DNA from: Spirochaetales bacterium
GTDB lineage: Bacteria > Desulfobacterota_D > UBA1144
Direction: 5' to 3'
NCBI GenBank assembly: GCA_002730475.1
Contig: PCAG01000037.1
Coordinates: 1-32,084, forward strand
Length of the DNA stretch: 32,084 nucleotides
A program made the position numbers and the translations under genes. Below are positions 24,651 through 31,949 of the stretch, in pieces. The notes beneath the pieces were generated by a model that did no database searches, had not been told where the DNA came from, and worked only from the letters and a program-made list of their open reading frames with translations. Each line of letters opens with the position of its first letter. The first letter of the stretch is position 1.

Positions 24651-26249
24651 CTATGTCTCTTTTCCGTAATCGTATGTCGTTCCCTCTAGCGTCGGCATTT
24701 CATCAAAATTCAACGTCGGCGGAGGAGTTGCTGTTCGCCACTCCAAAGACTTCGATTTGTACGGATTACGCTCTGTAGTTGCGGATACCGGCCTTAGAAG
24801 AGTGTGGAGCATAACCAGTATCCCTATGGTAAGGATATAAGTACCTACAGTTGATAGTTGATGAATAAATTCAAATTGAGGATCGTAATTAAAATATCTT
24901 CGTGGCATCCCCCTGGTTCCAACTACAAATAGAGGATAGAAAGTTAGGTTGAATCCAATAAACGTGAGTACAAAAGCAATTTTTGCTTTTGTTTCATCAA
25001 ATACCTTTCCCCACATTTTAGGGTACCAGAAATGCACCGCTGAGAAAAAGCCAAAAACCGTTCCTCCAAACATTGTGTAATGCATATGGGCAACAACAAA
25101 ATAAGTATCATGAAGATATATATCTGTAGCCAATGCGGACATATGCATACCAGTAGTACCACCAATTGTAAAAAGAAAAATAAAAGCCAGAGTATGTAAC
25201 ATAGCTGCGCTAAGTTCAATGGACCCCTTGTACATTGTAGCGACCCAATTAAAAACTTTAATTGCTGTAGGAATTGCAACTAGAAACGTTATAACGGAAA
25301 AGACGACATTCATGAATGCTGACTGGCCACTTGTAAACATGTGGTGCCCCCAGACTAAGAAACTTATAACAGCTATACCCACACTTGAGTAGGCTATTGC
25401 CTTATAGCCAAAAATTGGCTTTCTTGAAAAAACCGGTAGAACCTCTGAGACAACACCCATGGCAGGAAGAATCATTAAATATACAGCGGGGTGTGAATAA
25501 AACCAGAAGAAGTGTTGGAATAGGACTGGATCGCCTCCCTTGGCCGGATCAAAAAATCCAAGCCCAAACCACCTTTCAAAAATTAATAAAACTAGGGTGA
25601 TTCCAACAACTGGGGTCGCTAAAACCTGTATGATAGCCGTTGCATAACTTGCCCAGCAAAACAATGGTAGATTGTTCCACGTCATTCCTGGTGCTCGAAG
25701 CTTATGTATTGTAACAATAAAATTAATCCCTGTTAGAATAGATGAAAAACCCAAAAAGAATACGCCCGTAGTGATCATAATCACGTTTGTCTGGCTGTCA
25801 ATTGAATACGGAGTGTAAAAAGTCCAGCCGGTATCAACTGGAGCAGCGAGGGAAACCAGGCATATGATTGCCCCTATACAGAAAAGCCAAAAACTCAGTA
25901 GATTCAATTTGGGGAAGATTACATCTCTGGCGCCAATCATTAGTGGAATTAAGAAATTTCCAAAACTTGCAGCAATCCCTGGAATGATGAATAGGAAAAT
26001 CATTATCGCTCCATGAAGCGTGAATGAGACATTGTACAATTGGGCATTCATTATAGTTTGACTACCAGTAAGATGCTCGGTCCGAACTAAAATAGAAAAA
26101 AGCCCACCTACTAAGAAAAAAACTGATACAGCAATCAGATACATAACCCCTAATCTTTTATGATCAAGGGTGTAGAACCATGTCTTCCAAAAGGGAATAT
26201 CCGAATCTTTACCAGCTGTTAGATAATTATCACCAATTATTTCACTCAT
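24651..26249 (-). CDS. coxA: Cytochrome c oxidase subunit I (A2-type heme-copper oxidase)
   Basis: A 532-residue, twelve-helix subunit that reduces O2 and pumps protons. The low-spin heme ligands are H79 (FTLHG) and H390; the active-site heme ligand is H388 (VAHMHY). CuB is bound by H253, H302 and H303 (WGHHMF), with cross-linked Y257. The D-channel glutamate of A1 enzymes is absent: the motif is FYSHPAVY with YS in its place, the mark of A2-type oxidases such as caa3 enzymes. It follows coxB by 20 bases. No subunit III or IV gene follows; the next gene is convergent. Confidence 0.96.
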   Translation of the reverse strand: MSEIIGDNYLTAGKDSDIPFWKTWFYTLDHKRLGVMYLIAVSVFFLVGGLFSILVRTEHLTGSQTIMNAQLYNVSFTLHGAIMIFLFIIPGIAASFGNFLIPLMIGARDVIFPKLNLLSFWLFCIGAIICLVSLAAPVDTGWTFYTPYSIDSQTNVIMITTGVFFLGFSSILTGINFIVTIHKLRAPGMTWNNLPLFCWASYATAIIQVLATPVVGITLVLLIFERWFGLGFFDPAKGGDPVLFQHFFWFYSHPAVYLMILPAMGVVSEVLPVFSRKPIFGYKAIAYSSVGIAVISFLVWGHHMFTSGQSAFMNVVFSVITFLVAIPTAIKVFNWVATMYKGSIELSAAMLHTLAFIFLFTIGGTTGMHMSALATDIYLHDTYFVVAHMHYTMFGGTVFGFFSAVHFWYPKMWGKVFDETKAKIAFVLTFIGFNLTFYPLFVVGTRGMPRRYFNYDPQFEFIHQLSTVGTYILTIGILVMLHTLLRPVSATTERNPYKSKSLEWRTATPPPTLNFDEMPTLEGTTYDYGKET

Positions 26250-26269
26250 ATAAACATCATTCTCCTAAA

Positions 26270-27247
26270 TCACCTCAACACCTTTATGTATTCAATCATT
26301 GAGGTAATTTGTTTGTCAGTAAGGACTCCTTTGTATGCCGGCATCACGGGCTGATAGCCTTTAACTATTTTTGCAGATGGAATTTCTATTGATGCTCTTA
26401 AATAATTTTCATCAGCTATACTAGAAGTGCCATCTTCAAATTTTCTTTTTTTGCCAAACAAACCTTTCCAGGTGGGACCCACTCCTGAAGAGCCATCAAT
26501 GCTATGACAAGCATTGCAACCGTTTTTTAAATACAAATCTTTTCCTTGTTCTTTTAAGTTGCCACTAGCAACCACTGATTTTTTCGAATCTTTGCTTCCT
26601 TTTTCCCATGCGTAGAAGTCCTCTTCAGAAAGAACATGGACAATCCCTTTCATGTCTGAGTGGGCCACCCCGCAATATTCGGCACAATAGATTACGTAAT
26701 CCCCAACTTTGTTAGGTGTAAAATTAAGAAAGGTGTACATATTGCCAACTACGTCTTGTTTGACCCGAAAAGCGGGAACATAAAAACTATGTAGGACATC
26801 TTCTGAAGTCATTACCAACCTTACAGGTTTGTTTACTGGCAGATAAAGTTCGTTGAATGTTTTTTTACCATCTGAATAATCAAAACTCCACATCCATTTC
26901 GTTCCAGTTACATTAATTTCGTATCCAGCCGGATCTATTTTTTGAGTTTGCAGATAAGGGAATAACGCAACAAAAAAAATTATAAAAACAAGGATAGTGG
27001 GGGCAACCGTCCAAGTCGTCTCCAGAAACGCATTGTGCCTCAAGTCAGGTGTGTAATCATCATCGGTTTTCTTTTTATATTTAATACAGAAAAAGATTAG
27101 TATCAATCCAATAGCTACCGTAAAAAAAATCGATATCCAAGATATGAATGCCAATACGTTATCAACAGACGCAGCTACAGTGGACGCTTGAGGAGGCACC
27201 CAAGAAATGATAGAAAAATTAAAGAAGTGCAACAGAGTTTGAATCAT
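26270..27247 (-). CDS. coxB: Cytochrome c oxidase subunit II fused to cytochrome c (caa3 type)
   Basis: A 325-residue protein. Two membrane helices (about 30-55 and 80-98) are followed by a cupredoxin domain with CuA ligands H153, C188, C192, H196 and M199 (CAEYCGVAHSDM). A C-terminal cytochrome c domain has the heme motif C244-NA-C247-H248 and a likely axial methionine in QPVMPAYKG. The fusion defines caa3 oxidases, which take electrons directly from soluble cytochrome c or a membrane complex. It lies 42 bases after the second nitroreductase-fold gene and no separate promoter is obvious, so the oxidase genes are probably expressed from that gene's promoter. Confidence 0.95.
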   Translation of the reverse strand: MIQTLLHFFNFSIISWVPPQASTVAASVDNVLAFISWISIFFTVAIGLILIFFCIKYKKKTDDDYTPDLRHNAFLETTWTVAPTILVFIIFFVALFPYLQTQKIDPAGYEINVTGTKWMWSFDYSDGKKTFNELYLPVNKPVRLVMTSEDVLHSFYVPAFRVKQDVVGNMYTFLNFTPNKVGDYVIYCAEYCGVAHSDMKGIVHVLSEEDFYAWEKGSKDSKKSVVASGNLKEQGKDLYLKNGCNACHSIDGSSGVGPTWKGLFGKKRKFEDGTSSIADENYLRASIEIPSAKIVKGYQPVMPAYKGVLTDKQITSMIEYIKVLR

Positions 27248-27289
27248 AGCGCTCGATATCGGAAGAAAGCTGTAATAAATATTTACAAA

Positions 27290-28588
27290 TTACAGTTTCT
27301 TATTCCAATTCCTCCTGTGTTCCTTATGTAATTTCGAATATGTCCCTTCGGAATAAAATTTATCGTAAAAATCCAAATCAATAACATGTGATTGGACCAT
27401 CATCCTTGTATACATTGTGTCAGAAAAAGCTGGAAAGCTTCCGTAAGTTTCATATATATAGTTACACAAATCTTTTACAACCATAATTTCTTTTTTGGTT
27501 GGTCTCCTTGTTGCATCCAAGACCGCTTGAGATTCTTTATATGGCATCTTGTCGGTTTCCCAGTTCGTCCATTTCATGTCATTGAACGCATCAACAGCTT
27601 CACCCATGTTCGCATAATAAGGAGGGCAAAATCCGACAAAATGTCCGTCCAACCCTACAGGAATTGCCGTAACTGTAGACCCCCAATCGCTATCTGGGTG
27701 ATCTGAATCTATACATTTAAAACCTAAGCCATTTGAGTCTGGATCCGCACCCAACATATATCTGCTAGCAAAACCTGTAAAAAGCCAGCCACCTAACCCG
27801 AGTGCTTGTTGAGCAAGGTTAACATTCTGACAAAATAGTGGTTGTTCCGCCATATAAGCACTCGCAAACCTAATTTCGGCTTCTATCAAATTAAGAGATT
27901 TGTCTTTATTAAGAAAACCGTTTTTGAGCCACTTTTCAGTTCCTGCTGGTCGTAAATTTTTAAGTTCGTCTAAAAAATTATATCTATGCCCTATTCTCTC
28001 ATAGAAAAACAAAATATTTATTAACCCAGCGGATAAATCTGTTACCGGTATCATAAGTGTCGATCCAGGTTTGTTAACATTCCATGTATTATGTATAGCT
28101 AGCCCCGGTGGCTCCTTCGCTAATTCGGCTCTCTTGTCGCTTATTTTTATCCGACATTCATCAAAAAACTGAAGTATGACATCAAGCCGTTTTTCTGGTT
28201 TTAAAGACTTAATCCCTCCTAAACTATTCATAATCTTGTCGTTTTGTTTGATCATGTATGTCCCATTATCGTTTGTATAAAAAATCTCTGTTCTATGTAT
28301 ATCCCCAAGAGACGGAATCGTTTTGCTAACAAATTTAACTTCTAAATCTAATCCTTTTTCGGGAGGAAAATCTGACAGATTTAAACCCTTCATTCCGCCC
28401 CCCGCCCAAATCAATAAGGCTTCCTCGAGTTCGGTTAAGGGTACTGGCTTATGTGAAGATTTATATTTTAGAGGACCGGAAGGAATCTCGCCGCCCATTT
28501 GAAACCTTCTAGATCTTCTATCTAGAAGAGACTCGAATAATGAGTAACCAAAAAACTCCTCTAACCCCTTCGTGCGTTCTCGAGCCAT
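27290..28588 (-). CDS. Long nitroreductase-fold protein, paralogue 2 (uncharacterised)
   Basis: A 432-residue paralogue of the 437-residue protein. Shared blocks are LFESLLDRRSRRFQMG, WAGGGMKGLNLSDFPP, WNVNKPGSTLMIPVTD, QNVNLAQQALGLGGWLFTG, CPPYYANMGEAVDAF and YGSFPAFSDTMYTRMM. The FMN-binding nitroreductase elements (RRSRRF and the QALGLGGW helix) are intact. The ATG lies in GCTATGG, 11 bases after a TAAGAC -10 box and without a ribosome binding site, so the mRNA is probably leaderless. It heads an operon with coxB and coxA. The function is unknown; placement ahead of an oxidase suggests a redox role coupled to respiration, which is inference. Confidence 0.8.
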   Translation of the reverse strand: MARERTKGLEEFFGYSLFESLLDRRSRRFQMGGEIPSGPLKYKSSHKPVPLTELEEALLIWAGGGMKGLNLSDFPPEKGLDLEVKFVSKTIPSLGDIHRTEIFYTNDNGTYMIKQNDKIMNSLGGIKSLKPEKRLDVILQFFDECRIKISDKRAELAKEPPGLAIHNTWNVNKPGSTLMIPVTDLSAGLINILFFYERIGHRYNFLDELKNLRPAGTEKWLKNGFLNKDKSLNLIEAEIRFASAYMAEQPLFCQNVNLAQQALGLGGWLFTGFASRYMLGADPDSNGLGFKCIDSDHPDSDWGSTVTAIPVGLDGHFVGFCPPYYANMGEAVDAFNDMKWTNWETDKMPYKESQAVLDATRRPTKKEIMVVKDLCNYIYETYGSFPAFSDTMYTRMMVQSHVIDLDFYDKFYSEGTYSKLHKEHRRNWNKKL

Positions 28589-28599
28589 AGCACTAATTA

Positions 28600-28669
28600 G
28601 TCTTATGCGAATTCAAGACATTGTCAACAAGTGTTTTAAGTTAAAACAGAGCATAGGTATATTGACTAA
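28600..28669 (-). promoter_or_regulatory. Promoter of the nitroreductase-like/coxBA operon with LysR-type site
   Basis: Minus strand: -35 TTGACA (28622-28627), 16-base spacer, -10 TAAGAC (28600-28605). The sequence TTGACAATGT, the 16-base spacer and the TAAGA -10 repeat the nosZ promoter closely. A site ATAGGTATATTGACTAA (28653-28669) matches the other operators but has two extra bases between the arms and lies 17 bp farther out (36.5 bp from the -35 centre). Confidence 0.5.
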
Positions 28670-28677
28670 GGTGCAAG

Positions 28678-28712
28678 TCTACGGCTTCACAAAATCCAGA
28701 TGGGTACGCAAG
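28678..28712. repeat. Decayed second copy of the nrdJ 3' end
   Basis: This segment matches the nrdJ tail at 28741-28775 in 29 of 35 bases, and all six differences are transitions. The offset is 63 bases, a whole number of codons. Translated in the nrdJ frame beyond its stop it reads LAYPSGFCEAVDL, against LACSSGSCEVVDL in the gene: the first redox cysteine is lost. It lies between nrdJ and the promoter of the nitroreductase-like operon. Confidence 0.75.
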
Positions 28713-28730
28713 AGATTACCAACGATTACA

Positions 28731-30800
28731 TTAATCTAAATCTACGACTTCGCAGGATCCAGATGAGCACGCAAGCGTTTGGCTGGATTGAGTACGATCT
28801 TCTTTCTCGTAATTAGATAATTTTTCCCAATTTAGTTTTGCATTATGCCTTTCCATCCAATCTAAATACTCTTCTTCGCTCATTTCTTGATAGGGGGCTT
28901 GCTTATAAGAGGTATCATCGTATGGTAGAAAGCTAACTCCACTACAAGCATCAAAGTTGTCCCAAATCCATTTTTGGACATCTATCCATTCCTTTTCTTT
29001 TACGTTGATAGTAACAGAGGGCTTATGTTCGCACCAATGAGTATTGTAAAGTTTCCAAATTTCTAAGTGCTCCATGGCTGTAAGTTCTTTTCTCGTCATA
29101 GAAGAATTAGGACTCATCTGAGGAAAATAAAACACGGATGTATTCTCAGGCTTCATAACATCATCCTCGTTGTACACTCCGTTTTCTGTCATAAATTTAC
29201 AAATAGGATCATTTTTAGAGATTCGAACTGTTCGCAGATAATACCTGCCATATCTTGGATGTATACCTGATCCACTATCGACCAACTGAGAAACGGTTCC
29301 CGATGGCTTTATACATGTTATAGCCGCAGCTTGATTAATCGAAAGCTTTTTAGCAAAATTCAGGTTCGTTTTTATTGCTAATTTTTTTAAATCATTTAAT
29401 TCGTTTTTCAAATCTTCCGACGGAGTAGCAAAGAATTTATTGTCAAAAATCCCAGTCAAACTAACCCCTAGAAGTGCTTCCTCCTCAGTATTGTGCCTCC
29501 AGTTTTTACGTAAATATCTGAAATCTGTAAGCGTCGCCTGAAATGTACCAAGAATTGTGGCCAATCTTACTTTTCGTTTAACATCATCCAGGGTGTCGTC
29601 AGAGCGCAACACACATTCGGTAAGATTGCAGAACTCCTCGGATCTTAAGATGATTTCAGAGCATGGGTTTGTTCCAAAATCAAAATTAGGGTCCCTCCTG
29701 TTAGTCCTAAGAACTTGTAGCTTGGATGCTTCCCGATTAAAAATTCCTCTTTCACCAGATCTAGATTTAATCAAAGAAAGCCATTCATCCATAAATGTTT
29801 CTAATTCGGGTTTTTTGTCATAACATGCACTATTATTTGCTAGAGCCCTCTGAGGATTTTCTTCCCACCAAGAAGAGTTTTTTGCTGTACGCAATTCAGT
29901 ATCGTCAATATCGGACAATGATATTAGAGCTGAACGTCGTACTCCCCCAACAATAACAATCTCTCCTATCTTGCACATAATATCATGACATTGAAGACAA
30001 CTAAGTTTTTGCCCTTTTGATTCATTGAAGATTTTTATTGCAAACTCCATGAGCTCAACAAGTGGCTCGGGGCCACTGGCCCTTCCTCCCATGGTTTTTA
30101 AAGGCGATCCTTTTGGTCGAATTTGAGTTACGTCCCATCGGGGGATTCTGCCAGCATACAATAGAGAAATTAATTTTCTAAATGCTGTAGCCCACCCAAT
30201 TTTTGAATCATCTACAAGAATTATCTCGCTGGACTCTACAATTTCGTCGGGTACTTTTGGTAATTTTTCTACAAATTTTTTCTCTACGCTGAATCCAACT
30301 CCTGTGCCACACATCAATATATACATTGCCTCATCAAAGGATTTAGGATTATCAATATTAAGGAATGAGCAATTGTACCCAGCCACATTGTCTCTCTTCA
30401 GCGCCTCACCAGCTGTCATTAGACATCTCATAGAGGGCATAATCTCAAGATTGCTTATTGCTTTTTCGAGCTGTTTTCTTAGTCGGGCTGGGAGAGTATA
30501 ATTATTTTTCTTTTTTAGATGTGTCTCAAAAAAATCGAGATATCTTTTTACCGTCTCCCCCCAGAATTCCCTTCTTTGTTCCTTTTCATTCCACCTAGAA
30601 TATCGACTGGCATAGATGAATTTTTGATATTCATCGAGATCGTTATTCTTTTTTAAAAATTTTGCTCTTCTAAAACTTGCCAAAGGACTGGCCGCTTCCT
30701 TTTGCTCTAAAGAAATTTGTAGCAATCTAGTCTGTTTTAGCAATTCAAAATCATAAAGATAGTCTGGTAATTTCACTTCTGTGGATTCGTTCTTAATCAT
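28731..30800 (-). CDS. nrdJ: Adenosylcobalamin-dependent (class II) ribonucleotide reductase
   Basis: A 689-residue catalytic subunit related to the monomeric class II triphosphate reductases (RTPR type). It makes deoxyribonucleotides using adenosylcobalamin, independent of oxygen. Visible elements are AGYNCSFLNIDNP, MCGTGVGFSVE, GGVRRSALISL, the active-site loop FGTNPCSEIILR (radical cysteine with neighbouring E), ITCIKPSGTVSQL, and the C-terminal redox pair C678-x4-C683 (LACSSGSCEVVDLD). The start overlaps the stop of the ATP-cone gene by four bases (ATGA). Expression is probably controlled by NrdR through two boxes upstream of the ATP-cone gene. Confidence 0.93.
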   Translation of the reverse strand: MIKNESTEVKLPDYLYDFELLKQTRLLQISLEQKEAASPLASFRRAKFLKKNNDLDEYQKFIYASRYSRWNEKEQRREFWGETVKRYLDFFETHLKKKNNYTLPARLRKQLEKAISNLEIMPSMRCLMTAGEALKRDNVAGYNCSFLNIDNPKSFDEAMYILMCGTGVGFSVEKKFVEKLPKVPDEIVESSEIILVDDSKIGWATAFRKLISLLYAGRIPRWDVTQIRPKGSPLKTMGGRASGPEPLVELMEFAIKIFNESKGQKLSCLQCHDIMCKIGEIVIVGGVRRSALISLSDIDDTELRTAKNSSWWEENPQRALANNSACYDKKPELETFMDEWLSLIKSRSGERGIFNREASKLQVLRTNRRDPNFDFGTNPCSEIILRSEEFCNLTECVLRSDDTLDDVKRKVRLATILGTFQATLTDFRYLRKNWRHNTEEEALLGVSLTGIFDNKFFATPSEDLKNELNDLKKLAIKTNLNFAKKLSINQAAAITCIKPSGTVSQLVDSGSGIHPRYGRYYLRTVRISKNDPICKFMTENGVYNEDDVMKPENTSVFYFPQMSPNSSMTRKELTAMEHLEIWKLYNTHWCEHKPSVTINVKEKEWIDVQKWIWDNFDACSGVSFLPYDDTSYKQAPYQEMSEEEYLDWMERHNAKLNWEKLSNYEKEDRTQSSQTLACSSGSCEVVDLD

Positions 30801-31249
30801 TCTTCCTTCTCCTCTACAAATTCGATTTCTCCATTCTGCACTGATTTCACTAGTTCTACAATTAAGGCCATTCTCCTATCATCACAATCGATTTTCAAGG
30901 TATGTTGTCGTGTTTTTTGAACGTGATTGTTTGAATCCGATTCTCGTAGTTGGGATCTGTTCGCTCTATATAAGATATACGATTTAGCCACATCAAACAT
31001 CTCATATTTCATTAGATTTTTTTCAACAATATCCTGAATGTTCTCAACATTGGGGGTGAAATTCGTGAACTTGCCTGAAATTTCATAACAGATATCATCC
31101 ACAACATTATTTAGGGCCTTTTTTGTTACTTTGGTATCTGTTGCATCAACCGCTGACAATATAGCATTAAAAATTCGCTCCCTATCAAAAAGGACCTCTT
31201 CGCCGGTTCGTTTAACTACATACGAATTACCATTTTTATTCTGTCTCAT
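30797..31249 (-). CDS. Stand-alone ATP-cone protein of the class II RNR operon
   Basis: A 150-residue protein. Residues of about 9-100 form an ATP-cone domain (VVKRTGEEVLFDRERIFNAI at the start, VAKSYILYRANR at the end), the nucleotide-sensing module usually fused to the N-terminus of NrdA, NrdD or some NrdJ, or to NrdR. Here it is a separate gene whose stop overlaps the nrdJ start, so the two are made together. It lacks the zinc ribbon of NrdR. It probably gives the reductase allosteric on/off control. A strong GAGGAGG ribosome binding site precedes the ATG. Confidence 0.85.
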   Translation of the reverse strand: MRQNKNGNSYVVKRTGEEVLFDRERIFNAILSAVDATDTKVTKKALNNVVDDICYEISGKFTNFTPNVENIQDIVEKNLMKYEMFDVAKSYILYRANRSQLRESDSNNHVQKTRQHTLKIDCDDRRMALIVELVKSVQNGEIEFVEEKEE

Positions 31250-31287
31250 ATGACCTCCTCATTTGCTTGGGGAGACAACCAAGAATA

Positions 31288-31342
31288 CCACAATATGTAG
31301 TGGCGTGTCTTATTTTATATCAGCATATAGTGTGTTTGTCAA
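31288..31342 (-). promoter_or_regulatory. nrd promoter with two NrdR-type boxes
   Basis: A near-ideal promoter on the minus strand: TTGACA (31337-31342), 17-base spacer, TATAAA (31314-31319). Box 1, CCACAATATGTAGTGG (31288-31303), matches the NrdR consensus ACACWATATATWGTGT at 13 of 16 positions. Box 2 (31318-31333, TATCAGCATATAGTGT) matches at 11 of 16 and lies in the spacer. The centres are 30 bp apart, close to the three helical turns usual for paired NrdR boxes. The nrdR gene is not in the window. Confidence 0.75.
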
Positions 31343-31427
31343 AGGATTTATACTTTTTTTTTCATACTTCACATCAAGCAGAGAAATAGGCACAAAACAG
31401 GCCATATTTGCGCCCTTATTCAACTAG

Positions 31428-31459
31428 CCCCCGTTCCCGACACAGAACCTTTTGGGGGG
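31428..31459. other. GC-rich hairpin between hsp20 and the nrd promoter
   Basis: CCCCC-GTTC at 31428-31436 can pair with GAAC (31445-31448) and GGGGG (31454-31459), leaving a five-base bulge. It is 12 bases beyond the hsp20 stop and may help terminate that transcript, but no T-run follows on either strand. Confidence 0.3.
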
Positions 31460-31470
31460 TGAATTTTGCA

Positions 31471-31866
31471 TTACGATGTTCTAATTTCTATCGTTTTTTG
31501 TTTCTTAACAGGTTCATTTTTAGGAAGAGTAAGAGTAAGTACCCCATCTGTTAACTTGCTATTGATCCCATCGATATTAACCATATCCGGGATTATGAAA
31601 CTTCGGTTGTATTTACCCTCAAATCTTTCCTCACGTATGTTGGGACCCGCTAGTGCTTTATCGTCCTTTTTGATTTCCGAAGAAATTGTAAGAAAATTGT
31701 CTTCAACGGTAACGGATACATCTTCCTTTTTTGCACCAGGAAGATCTACTTCGATAACAAAAGATTTGTCATCTTCCCCTATATCAACCCTTGGTGATTG
31801 GTTCTCCAATCTCGAAAAAGGATAAAAAAACCGGTCAAAAAGATTGTTTCTTAACAGTATATTCAT
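31471..31866 (-). CDS. Small heat shock protein, Hsp20 family
   Basis: About 131 residues with the alpha-crystallin domain of ATP-independent holdase chaperones. The domain begins at SPRVDIGEDDKSFVIEVDLPG, contains VSVTVEDNFLTISSE and the family motif KLTDGVLTLTLPK near the end. The ATG at 31866 has GGAGG eight bases upstream and is preferred over the ATG at 31881. No sigma-32 type promoter was recognised in the 83-base gap to the divergent gene, which holds an inverted repeat AATCAA-TAG-TTGATT at about 31909-31923. Confidence 0.92.
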   Translation of the reverse strand: MNILLRNNLFDRFFYPFSRLENQSPRVDIGEDDKSFVIEVDLPGAKKEDVSVTVEDNFLTISSEIKKDDKALAGPNIREERFEGKYNRSFIIPDMVNIDGINSKLTDGVLTLTLPKNEPVKKQKTIEIRTS

Positions 31867-31949
31867 AGTGACTACCTCCATAAGCTAAAGGTAGTAATTG
31901 TTGACAAAAAATCAATAGTTGATTTTACTATTGTAGGAATTTAATCGCT

